A stretch of 13,883 bases of DNA from Myxococcales bacterium. Its GTDB lineage: Bacteria; Myxococcota_A; Polyangia; Polyangiales; Polyangiaceae. Both the position numbers and the translations under genes were made by a program. This document shows positions 6,681 through 13,881 of this stretch, in pieces; positions within the stretch are counted from its first letter, which is position 1; each line of letters starts with the position of its first letter. Location of the stretch: contig JAAFHJ010000068.1 of NCBI GenBank assembly GCA_013298325.1, positions 1-13,883 on the forward strand, given 5' to 3'. The notes under the pieces were generated by a model. That model was not told the origin of the DNA. It saw only the letters and a list, made by a program, of their open reading frames with translations, and ran no database searches.

Positions 6681-8180
6681 ATGCCGCTCGAGCCCGCCCG
6701 ACTCGCCGATTTTCAGCTTCTCGGCCCGATTGGGAAGGGGGCGACATCGCACGTTTACGACGCGATCCATCGCGCGACGGGGCGACCGGTCGCGATCAAG
6801 ACGTTGCAGATTGCATCGAGCGACGACCACCACGAAATCGCCGAGCGCTTCGCCCGCGAGGCGCTCGTCGTCGCGAACGTTCGATCGCGCTATGTTGGGC
6901 AAATTCTAGGGTTTGGTTTCGACCGATCCCAGCCGTTTTTGGTGCTTGAGCGTCTTCGCGGCGAGACGATCGACAGCCTCCTCCGGCGGGAGCGCGTCGT
7001 GCCTGTGCGCCAGGGGCTCGCCTGGATGGCCGAGCTCATGGCCGGTCTCGCCGACTGCCACGCGGTCGGCGTGATTCACCGCGATATCAAGCCGGCAAAC
7101 GTCTTCCTCGTCCACAGCCCGAACGAGCCCCCCTACGCGAAGGTTATCGATTTTGGGGTCGCCCGCACCGATCGCGGGATGGAAGATCTGACGAGCGCCC
7201 AGCACCTCCTCGGGAGCGTCGGCTACATGGCGCCCGAGCAGTTCTTGACGGCGCTCGGCGTCGGCCCCAACGCCGACATCTACGCGGTCGGTGTGACGAT
7301 TTTTCGCTGCTTTTCCGGACGTTTGCCGTTTATTAGCAAGAACGTCCACGACGTCATTCGGCGGAAGATGGAGCAGGAAGCGCCGCCCCTTTCGTCGGTG
7401 CCCGACGCGCCGCGACTTCCGCCCCTCGATGCATTTCTCGGTCGTGCGCTTGCACGCGATCCCCACCTCCGCTTCCGTACTGTGCGGGAAATGCTCGATT
7501 CCTGGGGGGCGATGCGCCGCGCGATCGATGCGATGGCGCTCCTCGGGCCGCCGCGGCCTTCGCTCCACGAAATCCAAGAAGAGGTGATGACCTCGGACGC
7601 GATCTCCGTTTCCGATCTCATCTCGGTGCTCTCCGATCCGCGCCCGTCGAGCACGACGGGGGCTGAGCCGGTCACCCAGCGTAAGCCTTCGGAACCCCCA
7701 AGAATTTTGGTCCCGTTCACGGGCGATCCGACGACAAATCCCCCTTCCGAGACCTTCTCGGTGCCGGTTCCCAGCTTCGCGTCGACCGCCGAGAACCCGT
7801 TCTCCGATCCGGCGTCTCGCCGGGCAGAGACAAATGCGTCCGTCGTGCCACCGCTTTCGGCGTCGAATATGCCGCCAACACCGCGAATTCGAAGGGTTTC
7901 CGCGACTACGCTTGCGAGCCCAGCGGCCCCCGTCGACTTGCGCCCGGTGCCGCCGCCGGCCCCCGCGCCGCGCCTCGGCGCCCTTGGCTTGGCCACACTC
8001 CGCTCGTCGCCGCCGCTCTCGACGAAGCCCGCGGCTCGCCCCCTTCGTGAGGACGACGGTCCGACCCAGACCTACGACCGCGACGAGCTCGACCGGCTTG
8101 TCGGTGGCCGCGAAGCGGGAAACGGCGCGGAGTTCCCTGCCGACGCGCCTCACGACACCGAGCCGCCGACTCGCCAGTAG
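6681..8180 (+). CDS. Serine/threonine protein kinase 1 (PknB-type, cytoplasmic)
   Basis: This 499-residue protein has an N-terminal eukaryotic-like kinase domain (about residues 10-280). Visible motifs are the glycine loop GKGATSHV (18-25), catalytic Lys40 in VAIK, Glu60 of helix C, HRDIKPAN (133-140) with Asp135 and Asn140, DFG (157-159) and APE (184-186). All residues needed for activity are present. No membrane segment follows. The C-terminal 215 residues are Pro/Ser/Ala/Thr-rich and probably disordered. They include a TQTY at 462-465 next to acidic residues, reminiscent of phosphothreonine sites bound by FHA domains (speculative). Residues 374-385 (FSDPASRRAETN) are encoded by palindromic repeat copy C. 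The ATG at 6681 starts 10 residues before the kinase fold, with a weak GGAAA at 6673-6677. Earlier in-frame starts would add Arg/Ser-rich sequence unlike kinases. It likely acts in cytoplasmic signalling; the substrate is unknown. Confidence 0.9.
   Translation: MPLEPARLADFQLLGPIGKGATSHVYDAIHRATGRPVAIKTLQIASSDDHHEIAERFAREALVVANVRSRYVGQILGFGFDRSQPFLVLERLRGETIDSLLRRERVVPVRQGLAWMAELMAGLADCHAVGVIHRDIKPANVFLVHSPNEPPYAKVIDFGVARTDRGMEDLTSAQHLLGSVGYMAPEQFLTALGVGPNADIYAVGVTIFRCFSGRLPFISKNVHDVIRRKMEQEAPPLSSVPDAPRLPPLDAFLGRALARDPHLRFRTVREMLDSWGAMRRAIDAMALLGPPRPSLHEIQEEVMTSDAISVSDLISVLSDPRPSSTTGAEPVTQRKPSEPPRILVPFTGDPTTNPPSETFSVPVPSFASTAENPFSDPASRRAETNASVVPPLSASNMPPTPRIRRVSATTLASPAAPVDLRPVPPPAPAPRLGALGLATLRSSPPLSTKPAARPLREDDGPTQTYDRDELDRLVGGREAGNGAEFPADAPHDTEPPTRQ
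7801..7830. repeat. Palindromic repeat, copy C inside kinase 1
   Basis: This 30-base stretch matches copy A (6597-6626) closely, with TCTCCG, the bulged A, TCCGGCG and CGCCGGG all conserved. The last arm reads CAGAGA instead of CGGAGA, leaving one mismatched pair. It lies in frame in the disordered tail of kinase 1, encoding SDPASRRAE. A partial left arm (TCTCCGATCCG) also occurs at 7630-7640 in the same gene. Confidence 0.6.
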
Positions 8181-8296
8181 GGTTTTGCGCGGGGAGTGCC
8201 CGTAAAATAACTAGATAAATCGGTAAGATCGTCGCGTGCGCCGCTCGCCGAAACGACCGCCAACGCAGGAAGTATGCCGAAGGCGAGGATCGATCG

Positions 8297-8324
8297 TTGA
8301 CGCGTTGCTTCGGCTGATTAGGTT
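8297..8324 (+). promoter_or_regulatory. Possible sigma-70-type promoter for dnaK
   Basis: TTGACG (8297-8302) matches five of six -35 consensus bases. It is followed after 16 bases by TAGGTT (8319-8324), a poor -10 match (three of six). It would give a leader of roughly 200 bases before the dnaK ATG. The call rests on the -35 box alone and is weak. Confidence 0.22.
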
Positions 8325-8490
8325 GCGCGCACAAACGACGGGCCCGGAACCGGCGGTTGGGATTTCCCCGCCGCCACGTCCTCGCAAAGTTCGGTCTTCG
8401 GCCGACGCGCGGTTCATCCCTAAGCCGCGAGGGGGCTCGTCGATGGTCACGGTTCCGCGGCGCCGTCGCGGTTACCCCCACAGCGACAAA

Positions 8491-8507
8491 GCGGACGTTT
8501 CGTCCGC
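8491..8507 (+). promoter_or_regulatory. Hairpin immediately upstream of the dnaK ribosome binding site
   Basis: GCGGACG (8491-8497) and CGTCCGC (8501-8507) form a perfect 7-bp stem with a TTT loop, ending six bases before the GGAGG that serves dnaK. Its position suggests a translational or transcript-stability role. It does not occlude the ribosome binding site as drawn and does not match CIRCE. Confidence 0.45.
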
Positions 8508-8513
8508 ACTTTC

Positions 8514-8518
8514 GGAGG
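8514..8518 (+). promoter_or_regulatory. Ribosome binding site of dnaK
   Basis: GGAGG lies eight bases before the ATG at 8527. It is the best Shine-Dalgarno sequence in the window and fixes the dnaK start in preference to earlier in-frame codons. Confidence 0.85.
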
Positions 8519-8526
8519 CATCAATC

Positions 8527-10428
8527 ATGGGAAAGATCATCGGTATCGACCTCGGGACGACGAACAGCGTTGTTGCGATCATGGAAGGGCGCGAGCCGAA
8601 GGTGATCGTCAACGAAGAGGGCGCCCGCACGACCCCCAGCGTCGTGGCGTGGGATGACAAAGGCGAAATCCTCGTCGGTCAAATCGCGAAGCGCCAGGCG
8701 GTGACGAACCCGGAAAACACGATCTTTTCGGCGAAGCGCTTTATCGGGAAGAAGTTCGATGAAGTCGGCTCCGAGCTGAAGCGCGTCCCCTACAAGATTT
8801 CGCGCGCCTCCAACGGCGACTCCGGTTTTGACATCCGCGGCAAGCAGCTTTCTCCGCCGGAAGTGAGCGCCAAGGTCCTCCAGAAGCTCAAGAAGGCGGC
8901 GGAAGACTTCCTCGGCGAGAAGGTCACCGAAGCGGTCATCACCGTCCCCGCCTACTTCAACGACGCCCAGCGCCAGGCGACGAAAGACGCCGGCCGCATC
9001 GCCGGTCTCGACGTCAAGCGCATCGTCAACGAGCCGACGGCAGCGGCGCTCGCCTACGGCCTCGACAAGAAGAAGGACGAAGTCATCGCCGTCTACGACT
9101 TCGGCGGCGGCACCTTCGACATCTCGATCCTCGAGGTGAGCGAAAATATGGTGCAGGTCATCTCGACGAACGGCGATACCCACCTCGGTGGCGACGACGT
9201 CGACGACATGATCATCGATTGGATGATCGCCGAATTCAAGAAGTCCTCCGGGGTCGATCTTGCGAATGACAAGATGGCGCTCCAGCGTTTGAAGGAAGCG
9301 AGCGAGAAGGCCAAGATCGAACTCTCTTCGATGCAAGAGACCCAGATCAACCTCCCGTACATCACCGTCGGCGCCGGCGGTCCGGTCCACCTCGACCTCC
9401 GCCTCTCCCGCGCGAAGTTCGAGCAGATGATCGCGCCGCTCATCGAGCGCACCATGGAGCCGGTCAAGAAGGCGCTCAGCGACGCGAAGAAGGGCCCGGA
9501 CGGCATCAACGAGGTCATCCTCGTCGGCGGCTCGACCCGAATCCCGCTCGTCAAGGAGACCGTCAAGAAGTTCTTCGGCAAGGACCCGCACCAGGGCGTG
9601 AACCCCGACGAAGTCGTCGCCATCGGCGCGGCGGTCCAGGCGGGCGTCCTCTCCGGTCAGGTCAAGGACATGGTCCTCCTCGACGTCACCCCGCTCTCCC
9701 TCGGCGTCGAGACGCTCGGCGGCGTGACCACGGTCATGATCCCGCGCAACACGACGATCCCGACCCAGCGCAAGGAGGTCTTCTCGACGGCGGCCGACAA
9801 CCAGCCGAGCGTCGAAATCCACATCCTCCAGGGGGAGCGCACCGAAGCCCGCTACAACCGCAGCCTCGGCAAGTTCCACCTCGAAGGGATCATGCCGGCG
9901 CCCCGCGGCGTCCCGCAGATCGAGGTCACCTACGACATCGACGCGAACGGCCTCATCAGCGTTTCGGCGCGGGACAAGGCGACGAACAAGGAAATCTCGA
10001 AGCGCATTGAAGCCGGTTCCGGCCTCACCGAGGCGGAGATCCAGAAGATGGTCTCCGAAGCGGCCGCCCACGAGGAAGAAGACAAGGCGAAGCGCGAGTC
10101 GGTCGAGCGCCGTAACAAGCTGGATTCGCTCTGCTATCAGCTTGAGAAGCAAATCTCCGAGAACAAGGACAAGCTCCCCGGTGAGCAGGTCACGTCCCTC
10201 GAAGCGCTCATCAAGGAAGGTCGCGAAGCGATCGAGAAGCAGGATGACGCCGTGATCACGAGCGTCCTCGAGCGCCTCGAAGCGCAGGCCCACAAGATGG
10301 CCGAAGCGGTCTACGGCGCCAACGGCGCAGGCGCTCCGGGCGCAGCCGCTCCGGGCCCCGAGGCCGGTGCCGCGCCGGGTGGCAAGGGGAATGTCGTCGA
10401 CGCCGAGTTCGAAGAAGGCTCCCCCTGA
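8527..10428 (+). CDS. dnaK: Molecular chaperone DnaK (Hsp70)
   Basis: DnaK is the ATP-driven cytoplasmic Hsp70 that binds exposed hydrophobic segments of unfolded proteins, with DnaJ and GrpE as partners. The 633-residue length is normal for the family. The N-terminus MGKIIGIDLGTTNS contains Hsp70 signature 1 (7-14). Signature 2, YDFGGGTFDISIL, is at 190-202 and signature 3, VILVGGSTRIP, at 330-340. Lys70-Arg71 and Thr196 correspond to conserved catalytic-domain residues. The interdomain linker VLLDVTPLSLG is at about 383-393, followed by the substrate-binding domain and helical lid. A Gly/Ala/Pro-rich segment precedes the terminal VVDAEFEEGSP, like the conserved acidic tail of other DnaKs. 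Start choice is supported by GGAGG eight bases upstream. No grpE or dnaJ is adjacent. A clear terminator follows, so it is probably monocistronic. Confidence 0.98.
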   Translation: MGKIIGIDLGTTNSVVAIMEGREPKVIVNEEGARTTPSVVAWDDKGEILVGQIAKRQAVTNPENTIFSAKRFIGKKFDEVGSELKRVPYKISRASNGDSGFDIRGKQLSPPEVSAKVLQKLKKAAEDFLGEKVTEAVITVPAYFNDAQRQATKDAGRIAGLDVKRIVNEPTAAALAYGLDKKKDEVIAVYDFGGGTFDISILEVSENMVQVISTNGDTHLGGDDVDDMIIDWMIAEFKKSSGVDLANDKMALQRLKEASEKAKIELSSMQETQINLPYITVGAGGPVHLDLRLSRAKFEQMIAPLIERTMEPVKKALSDAKKGPDGINEVILVGGSTRIPLVKETVKKFFGKDPHQGVNPDEVVAIGAAVQAGVLSGQVKDMVLLDVTPLSLGVETLGGVTTVMIPRNTTIPTQRKEVFSTAADNQPSVEIHILQGERTEARYNRSLGKFHLEGIMPAPRGVPQIEVTYDIDANGLISVSARDKATNKEISKRIEAGSGLTEAEIQKMVSEAAAHEEEDKAKRESVERRNKLDSLCYQLEKQISENKDKLPGEQVTSLEALIKEGREAIEKQDDAVITSVLERLEAQAHKMAEAVYGANGAGAPGAAAPGPEAGAAPGGKGNVVDAEFEEGSP

Positions 10429-10445
10429 GCGTTCCTGAGCGCTCG

Positions 10446-10463
10446 CCCGGCTGCGTTGCCGGG
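10446..10463 (+). terminator. Short hairpin after dnaK
   Basis: CCCGGC (10446-10451) and GCCGGG (10458-10463) form a perfect 6-bp stem with a TGCGTT loop, 17 bases after the dnaK stop. No T-run follows, so on its own it is unlikely to terminate; it may protect the 3' end ahead of the next hairpin. Confidence 0.35.
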
Positions 10464-10476
10464 TGAAAACAAAGAG

Positions 10477-10513
10477 ACCCTCGGTCCCGCACGGGATCGG
10501 GGGTTTCCTTTTT
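10477..10513 (+). terminator. Rho-independent terminator of dnaK
   Basis: A 12-bp stem pairs 10477-10488 with 10493-10504 (two G-T pairs) around the loop GCAC. It is followed by TTCCTTTTT (to 10513). Position, about 50 bases after the dnaK stop, and the T-rich tail make this the clearest intrinsic terminator in the window. Confidence 0.8.
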
Positions 10514-10591
10514 GGCCCCCTGTCGAAGTGGGCCCGCCGTCTCTCGCGACGCCGCTCCCAGGGAATTCGCTGGCGGTCGCGAACGGACGGG

Positions 10592-10661
10592 CCCCCCGAT
10601 TCCGGGGGGAAATGCGCGGATCCTGGGCAAAACACGGGGAACCGTGCGACCATCGCCGGTC
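10592..10661 (+). promoter_or_regulatory. Structured leader of kinase 2 (three hairpins)
   Basis: Three stem-loops lie in a row before the kinase 2 ATG. The first is an all-G/C 7-bp stem (10592-10598 with 10603-10609, loop ATTC). The second is a 5-bp stem with a GGAA tetraloop (10633-10646). The third is a 4-bp stem (10648-10651 with 10658-10661) ending at the base before the ATG. No Shine-Dalgarno is visible. Short stems are common by chance in GC-rich DNA, so a regulatory role is only possible. Confidence 0.3.
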
Positions 10662-12410
10662 ATGACGAGGCTTGCTCCGGGGACCGCGATTGGCGACGAC
10701 TTTGTGATCGAGCGCGCGCTCTCGGAAGGGGGTATGGGGGCCGTCTACGTCGCGATGCAGCGCTCCACCGGCGTCTCCCGCGCCGTGAAGACGATGCACG
10801 GCGAGCTCCTCGGCGACGAGCGCCTCCGCGCACGCTTCGTGGAAGAGGCGCGCCTCGCCGCCACCATCCCGAGCGACCATGTGGTGAAGGTCCTCGGGGC
10901 CGGCTGGGACAGCCACCTCGGGCTCCCGTGGCTCGCGATGGAGCTCCTTCCCGGCAAGCCGCTGACGACGGTGCTTGAACAGATTGCACCCTTTTCTCCG
11001 GCACTTACTGAAAAAGTCCTTGAGCAGGCTTGCCACGGCCTCGGGGCGGCGGCGGCGCTCGGGATCACGCACCGTGACGTGAAGCCCGACAACCTCTTCG
11101 TGAGCCCGTCGAACACCGTCGGCCTCCCGTTTGTGCTGAAAGTCCTCGATTTCGGCATCGCCAAACAGACGCTCGGCACCGGTCCGAAGTCGACGCAGGT
11201 CGTCGGCACCCCGTTTTGGCTCGCCCCCGAGCAGACCGACACCCGCCCGCGCATCTCACCGGCGACCGACGTCTGGCCAATCGGGCTCATCGCCTTCGCG
11301 TGCCTCACCGGGAAGAACTTCTGGCACACCGCCTACGAGCCGGAGGCTTCCATGCAGGCCTTCCTCCGTGAGCTGGTTATCGATGAAATTCCAGCCGCTT
11401 CCGTGCGTGCCGCCGAGAGCGACGCCTCGGTCCCTGGCTGGTTCGACGGCTGGTTTTCCCGCTGCGTCGCCCGCGATCCGGCCGCCCGATTTGCCGACGC
11501 GCGTGAGGCCTTCGCCGCCTTCGCCGCCGCCCGGGAAGCCTCTGGCGATCACTCGGTGGTCGCTGCCAGCGAGACGGCCCGCTTCCTCGCCGCGCTAGCT
11601 GGCGCGCCGGTACCTGCCGCCGTCCCCGTGACCGCCTACGCGACGCCGCCGCGTGCGGAGCCGGCCAGCCCCGCACCACCGATCGCGCCTCTCGCGCCTC
11701 TGCCGACCGCGCCTCGCACCGAATTCGGCCCGGTCGCCACGGAAGTTCCGCGTGCAGGCGTTCGCCCATCTGGCGTCTCGCCCGCGCCTTCGAAGCCTTC
11801 GCGATCGCTTGGTATTTTGGCCGTTCCTGCGCTCCTGCTCGGCCTCGGGATCGCCTACGCCGCCTGGCCGAAACCGGCCCCGGTTTCGGAGGTTGCGCCG
11901 GTCGCCAGCGCCACGGCGACGACGTCGTTCTCCGGGAGCTACGCCAAGGCGGCCGTCGCGGCGATGAGCGCCCAAGACTCCGCAGAACCGGTCGATCCCG
12001 CAGCGCCCACCCCCTCGAACGACCTTGGGAACCTCGCGCGCGCGAGCGCACCGACGACCGCTGCGGCCCCCGCGCCGAAGGCCTCGGAGAGCGTCTCCGA
12101 CAGGCTCGATCGCCTCCTGATTGACACGACCGCCGGCGGTTACACCTGCACCGTCGGCGCCGAGGCGCCCGTGCCCTGCTCACTCAAAAAATTCGGCAAA
12201 TCCTACACGTTGATCATGCAGGAGCGCGGTCGCTACTTCTCGGGCGCGGCGACGCCGGCCGGCGAAACCTTGATGACTTTCAAGGGGATCTACATGGACA
12301 AATCCGACCCAACGAAGGACATGCAGGCCTCCGGCGACCTGCTGAAGGTGGGGAAGGGGTGGTACCTGCCGGCGACCAACCTCACCCCCGCCCTCCGTTT
12401 GAGCCGCTGA
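10662..12410 (+). CDS. Serine/threonine protein kinase 2, single-pass membrane receptor type
   Basis: The 582-residue protein has a PknB-like kinase domain (about residues 10-285). Visible motifs are SEGGMGAVYV (21-30), Lys43 in AVK, HRDVKPDN (137-144) with Asp139 and Asn144, DFG (163-165) and APE (188-190). The first glycine of the usual GxGxxG loop is Ser21, but the rest of the active site is intact. A Pro/Ala-rich juxtamembrane stretch (about 315-380) leads to one hydrophobic span at about 383-402. Residues 403-582 should be extracytoplasmic: a disordered Ala/Thr/Ser-rich part, then a compact region (about 475-582) with Cys496 and Cys506 and many aromatic residues that may be a sensor. It matches no PASTA or other sensor I recognise. 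The ATG at 10662 was chosen because the kinase fold begins 10 residues later. Its stop is 4 bases from that of the convergent secreted-protein gene. Confidence 0.92.
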   Translation: MTRLAPGTAIGDDFVIERALSEGGMGAVYVAMQRSTGVSRAVKTMHGELLGDERLRARFVEEARLAATIPSDHVVKVLGAGWDSHLGLPWLAMELLPGKPLTTVLEQIAPFSPALTEKVLEQACHGLGAAAALGITHRDVKPDNLFVSPSNTVGLPFVLKVLDFGIAKQTLGTGPKSTQVVGTPFWLAPEQTDTRPRISPATDVWPIGLIAFACLTGKNFWHTAYEPEASMQAFLRELVIDEIPAASVRAAESDASVPGWFDGWFSRCVARDPAARFADAREAFAAFAAAREASGDHSVVAASETARFLAALAGAPVPAAVPVTAYATPPRAEPASPAPPIAPLAPLPTAPRTEFGPVATEVPRAGVRPSGVSPAPSKPSRSLGILAVPALLLGLGIAYAAWPKPAPVSEVAPVASATATTSFSGSYAKAAVAAMSAQDSAEPVDPAAPTPSNDLGNLARASAPTTAAAPAPKASESVSDRLDRLLIDTTAGGYTCTVGAEAPVPCSLKKFGKSYTLIMQERGRYFSGAATPAGETLMTFKGIYMDKSDPTKDMQASGDLLKVGKGWYLPATNLTPALRLSR

Positions 12411-12414
12411 CGCC

Positions 12415-13734
12415 TCAGAGCGCCGATTTTCCGTCGCGTTTGACGGCGGTGAGGTGGCGGAGGTCGCCGGTGATCGTCCGGGAGAAGTCGCTGCCGCTGA
12501 CGGCCTTCTTGCCGTTCTTGGTCACGTCGGTCTTGATCTCCCCATAGAACTCGATCTCATCGCCCGCTTTGAAGGCGAAGCCCGGGGGGAGTTCGCTCAC
12601 GGCGATGGTCGCTTTGAGGTGGAAGGAATCCTTCCCCTCTTTGCAGTTCATGTCGTGGGTGAACTTGCCGTCCGAGTTGATGCCGTTGATCTTCCCCTTC
12701 GTGCAGGCGTAGTCGAAGTGGGAGACCTCTTCTTTCGCAATTTCAAGGCCGGTTGCCGTGACCTTCACGACTTTGAAGCCGTCGAGGGTCGCGATTTTCA
12801 GTCCCGATTTGTCGTAGTCGGCCCCTTCGACGCGCTGGATGTGCGGGATCCGAATCCCATTCGGCAATTCGAGCTTCGCCGAGCCCTCCGTGCGGAGCGT
12901 CTCTTCCTTCTTGCGGAGGGTCTTCTGGACCTCCTCTTTCGTCACTTCCGGCCACTTTACGCCGCGGTGCTGCTGGTCGGTCTGGACGACGATCGGCAGC
13001 TTGACGAGCGTCGGCGTGCCGCGCTCGGCCGCCTGGGCGCAGTAGGTGTCCTTCTCGAAGGCGTCGTCGCTCGAGAAGGCGCGCCCCTCTTTTGCGAGGC
13101 GCGGTGAGGCAAAAACCTCGGAAAATGCGCGGTTTGCCGTCGTCGTGAAGTTGTGGGTGGAGCCCTTCTGGTAGGCGACCGCCGCCGCCGCGACCTCAAA
13201 GCCGAAGCCGACGTCCCCCTGGATGCGGAAGCTGTCCTTGGTCGCGCCGAGCTTCGCGTCGATGCGGGCCGCCTGGACCTTCTTCGCGAGCTCGACGAAG
13301 CCCTTCGAGGCGACGTACCAGTTCGGCTCCTTTGCGAGCTTGTCGAGCTCGGGGCGGAACTGGGCGGCGATCTTCGCGTCGGCCGCGCGGAACGCCGCGT
13401 AATCTTTGCCACAAGCGTCGATCCAGGTGCGGTTCGCGGCCGCCTGGAGGGCGAGGGCGGCGTTCTCTTCGGCGTTCGTCCAGTCGGTGTTCTTCCAGCC
13501 GACGATCCAGGCCGGATCGGGGTTCTGGGCGGTGCCGAAGCCCTTCTTGTCGACCTTCGCGTCGGTGACGAGCGTGAGCGGCTTGCCGTAGGCCTTTTCG
13601 AGGGCGGCGGCGTCGGTGAAGGTCCAGCCGGTGTAGAGGCGCTTGGCGTCTTCGGTGCCGCCGGCGTGGGCGAGCGACGGGGCTGCGGAACCGGCGATGG
13701 CGAGGGCGAGGGCGATGCGCGAGGCGGTCTTCAT
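12415..13734 (-). CDS. Secreted protein of unknown family
   Basis: The 439-residue product begins with a clear Sec signal peptide: MKTASR, a hydrophobic Ala/Leu-rich core, and a cleavage-like LAHA-GG with the cut expected after Ala24. The mature protein should be periplasmic or extracellular. It has about 415 residues, four cysteines (108, 232, 344, 364) and no further membrane span. Residues 255-290 are charged and helical-looking (EVTKEEVQKTLRKKEETLRT). The C-terminal 130 residues look beta-rich, with a stretch near 385-400 (PPGFAFKAGDEIEFYGEIKTD) resembling a small beta-barrel. I do not recognise a family or enzyme motif. An upstream in-frame ATG at 13776 would put 14 basic residues before the signal peptide, so 13734 is preferred. 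No Shine-Dalgarno is visible. The gene is convergent with kinase 2. Confidence 0.82.
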   Translation of the reverse strand: MKTASRIALALAIAGSAAPSLAHAGGTEDAKRLYTGWTFTDAAALEKAYGKPLTLVTDAKVDKKGFGTAQNPDPAWIVGWKNTDWTNAEENAALALQAAANRTWIDACGKDYAAFRAADAKIAAQFRPELDKLAKEPNWYVASKGFVELAKKVQAARIDAKLGATKDSFRIQGDVGFGFEVAAAAVAYQKGSTHNFTTTANRAFSEVFASPRLAKEGRAFSSDDAFEKDTYCAQAAERGTPTLVKLPIVVQTDQQHRGVKWPEVTKEEVQKTLRKKEETLRTEGSAKLELPNGIRIPHIQRVEGADYDKSGLKIATLDGFKVVKVTATGLEIAKEEVSHFDYACTKGKINGINSDGKFTHDMNCKEGKDSFHLKATIAVSELPPGFAFKAGDEIEFYGEIKTDVTKNGKKAVSGSDFSRTITGDLRHLTAVKRDGKSAL

Positions 13735-13807
13735 GGGGCGCAGCTTTAGCCCCGCTCGCGGCTCGCGGCGCGTCAAAGCAGGTCAAAACGCTTAAGGATC
13801 ATCGCGT

Positions 13808-13824
13808 GCCAGTTCGCAACTGGC
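13808..13824 (-). terminator. Perfect hairpin directly after a minus-strand stop codon
   Basis: GCCAGTT (13808-13814) and AACTGGC (13818-13824) are exact inverse complements with a three-base loop. On the minus strand the stem begins at the base right after a TGA stop (13825-13827). The T-tract expected of an intrinsic terminator is not adjacent, only a looser TTTTG about 20 bases further on. Confidence 0.4.
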
Positions 13825-13881
13825 TCATCCGAGGTCGGCGATGAGCGCGTCGATGAGCGCGTTCACCGTCTTGTGCTGGAG
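13825..13881 (-). CDS. Possible C-terminal end of a minus-strand gene
   Basis: An open minus-strand frame enters from the right edge and ends at TGA (13825-13827), encoding LQHKTVNALIDALIADLG. The sequence looks like a soluble amphipathic helix, and the stop abuts a perfect hairpin, which supports a real gene end. A 12-base near-perfect tandem repeat (13838-13861) encodes the ALIDALI part. Eighteen residues are too few to name a family. If real, it would be a neighbour of the secreted-protein gene on the same strand, about 90 bases upstream of it. Confidence 0.35.
   Translation of the reverse strand, partial: LQHKTVNALIDALIADLG

Larger units (their letters stand above)
8181..8526 (+). other. 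Intergenic region upstream of dnaK
   Basis: This 346-base gap has no recognisable gene. It starts with an unusually A/T-rich patch for this genome (about 8203-8230), right after the kinase 1 stop. In-frame codons upstream of the dnaK start are open back to 8236, but the encoded Arg/Pro-rich sequence is not part of any Hsp70, so I treat it as leader. No CIRCE inverted repeat (TTAGCACTC/GAGTGCTAA) and no clear sigma-32-type promoter were found. Confidence 0.55.

Noticed and set aside
6518..6949. A 143-codon frame starting before kinase 1
   Set aside because: It overlaps the kinase domain in another frame and passes through palindromic repeats; no ribosome binding site or family. The repeat peptide is reported as a finding.
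6906..8153. A 415-codon minus-strand open frame opposite kinase 1
   Set aside because: Antisense shadow of a gene with complete kinase motifs; Arg/Gly-rich and without domains.
8190..8202. CGGG/CCCG stem after the kinase 1 stop as a terminator
   Set aside because: Only four base pairs and no T-run on the plus strand.
8236..8526. N-terminal extension of DnaK by 97 codons from a GTG
   Set aside because: The canonical Hsp70 N-terminus and a strong GGAGG both point to the ATG at 8527; the upstream residues are unlike any Hsp70.
8521..10653. A 710-codon minus-strand open frame opposite dnaK
   Set aside because: Antisense frames opposite dnaK are a known artefact of its codon usage; no domain or independent start signal seen.
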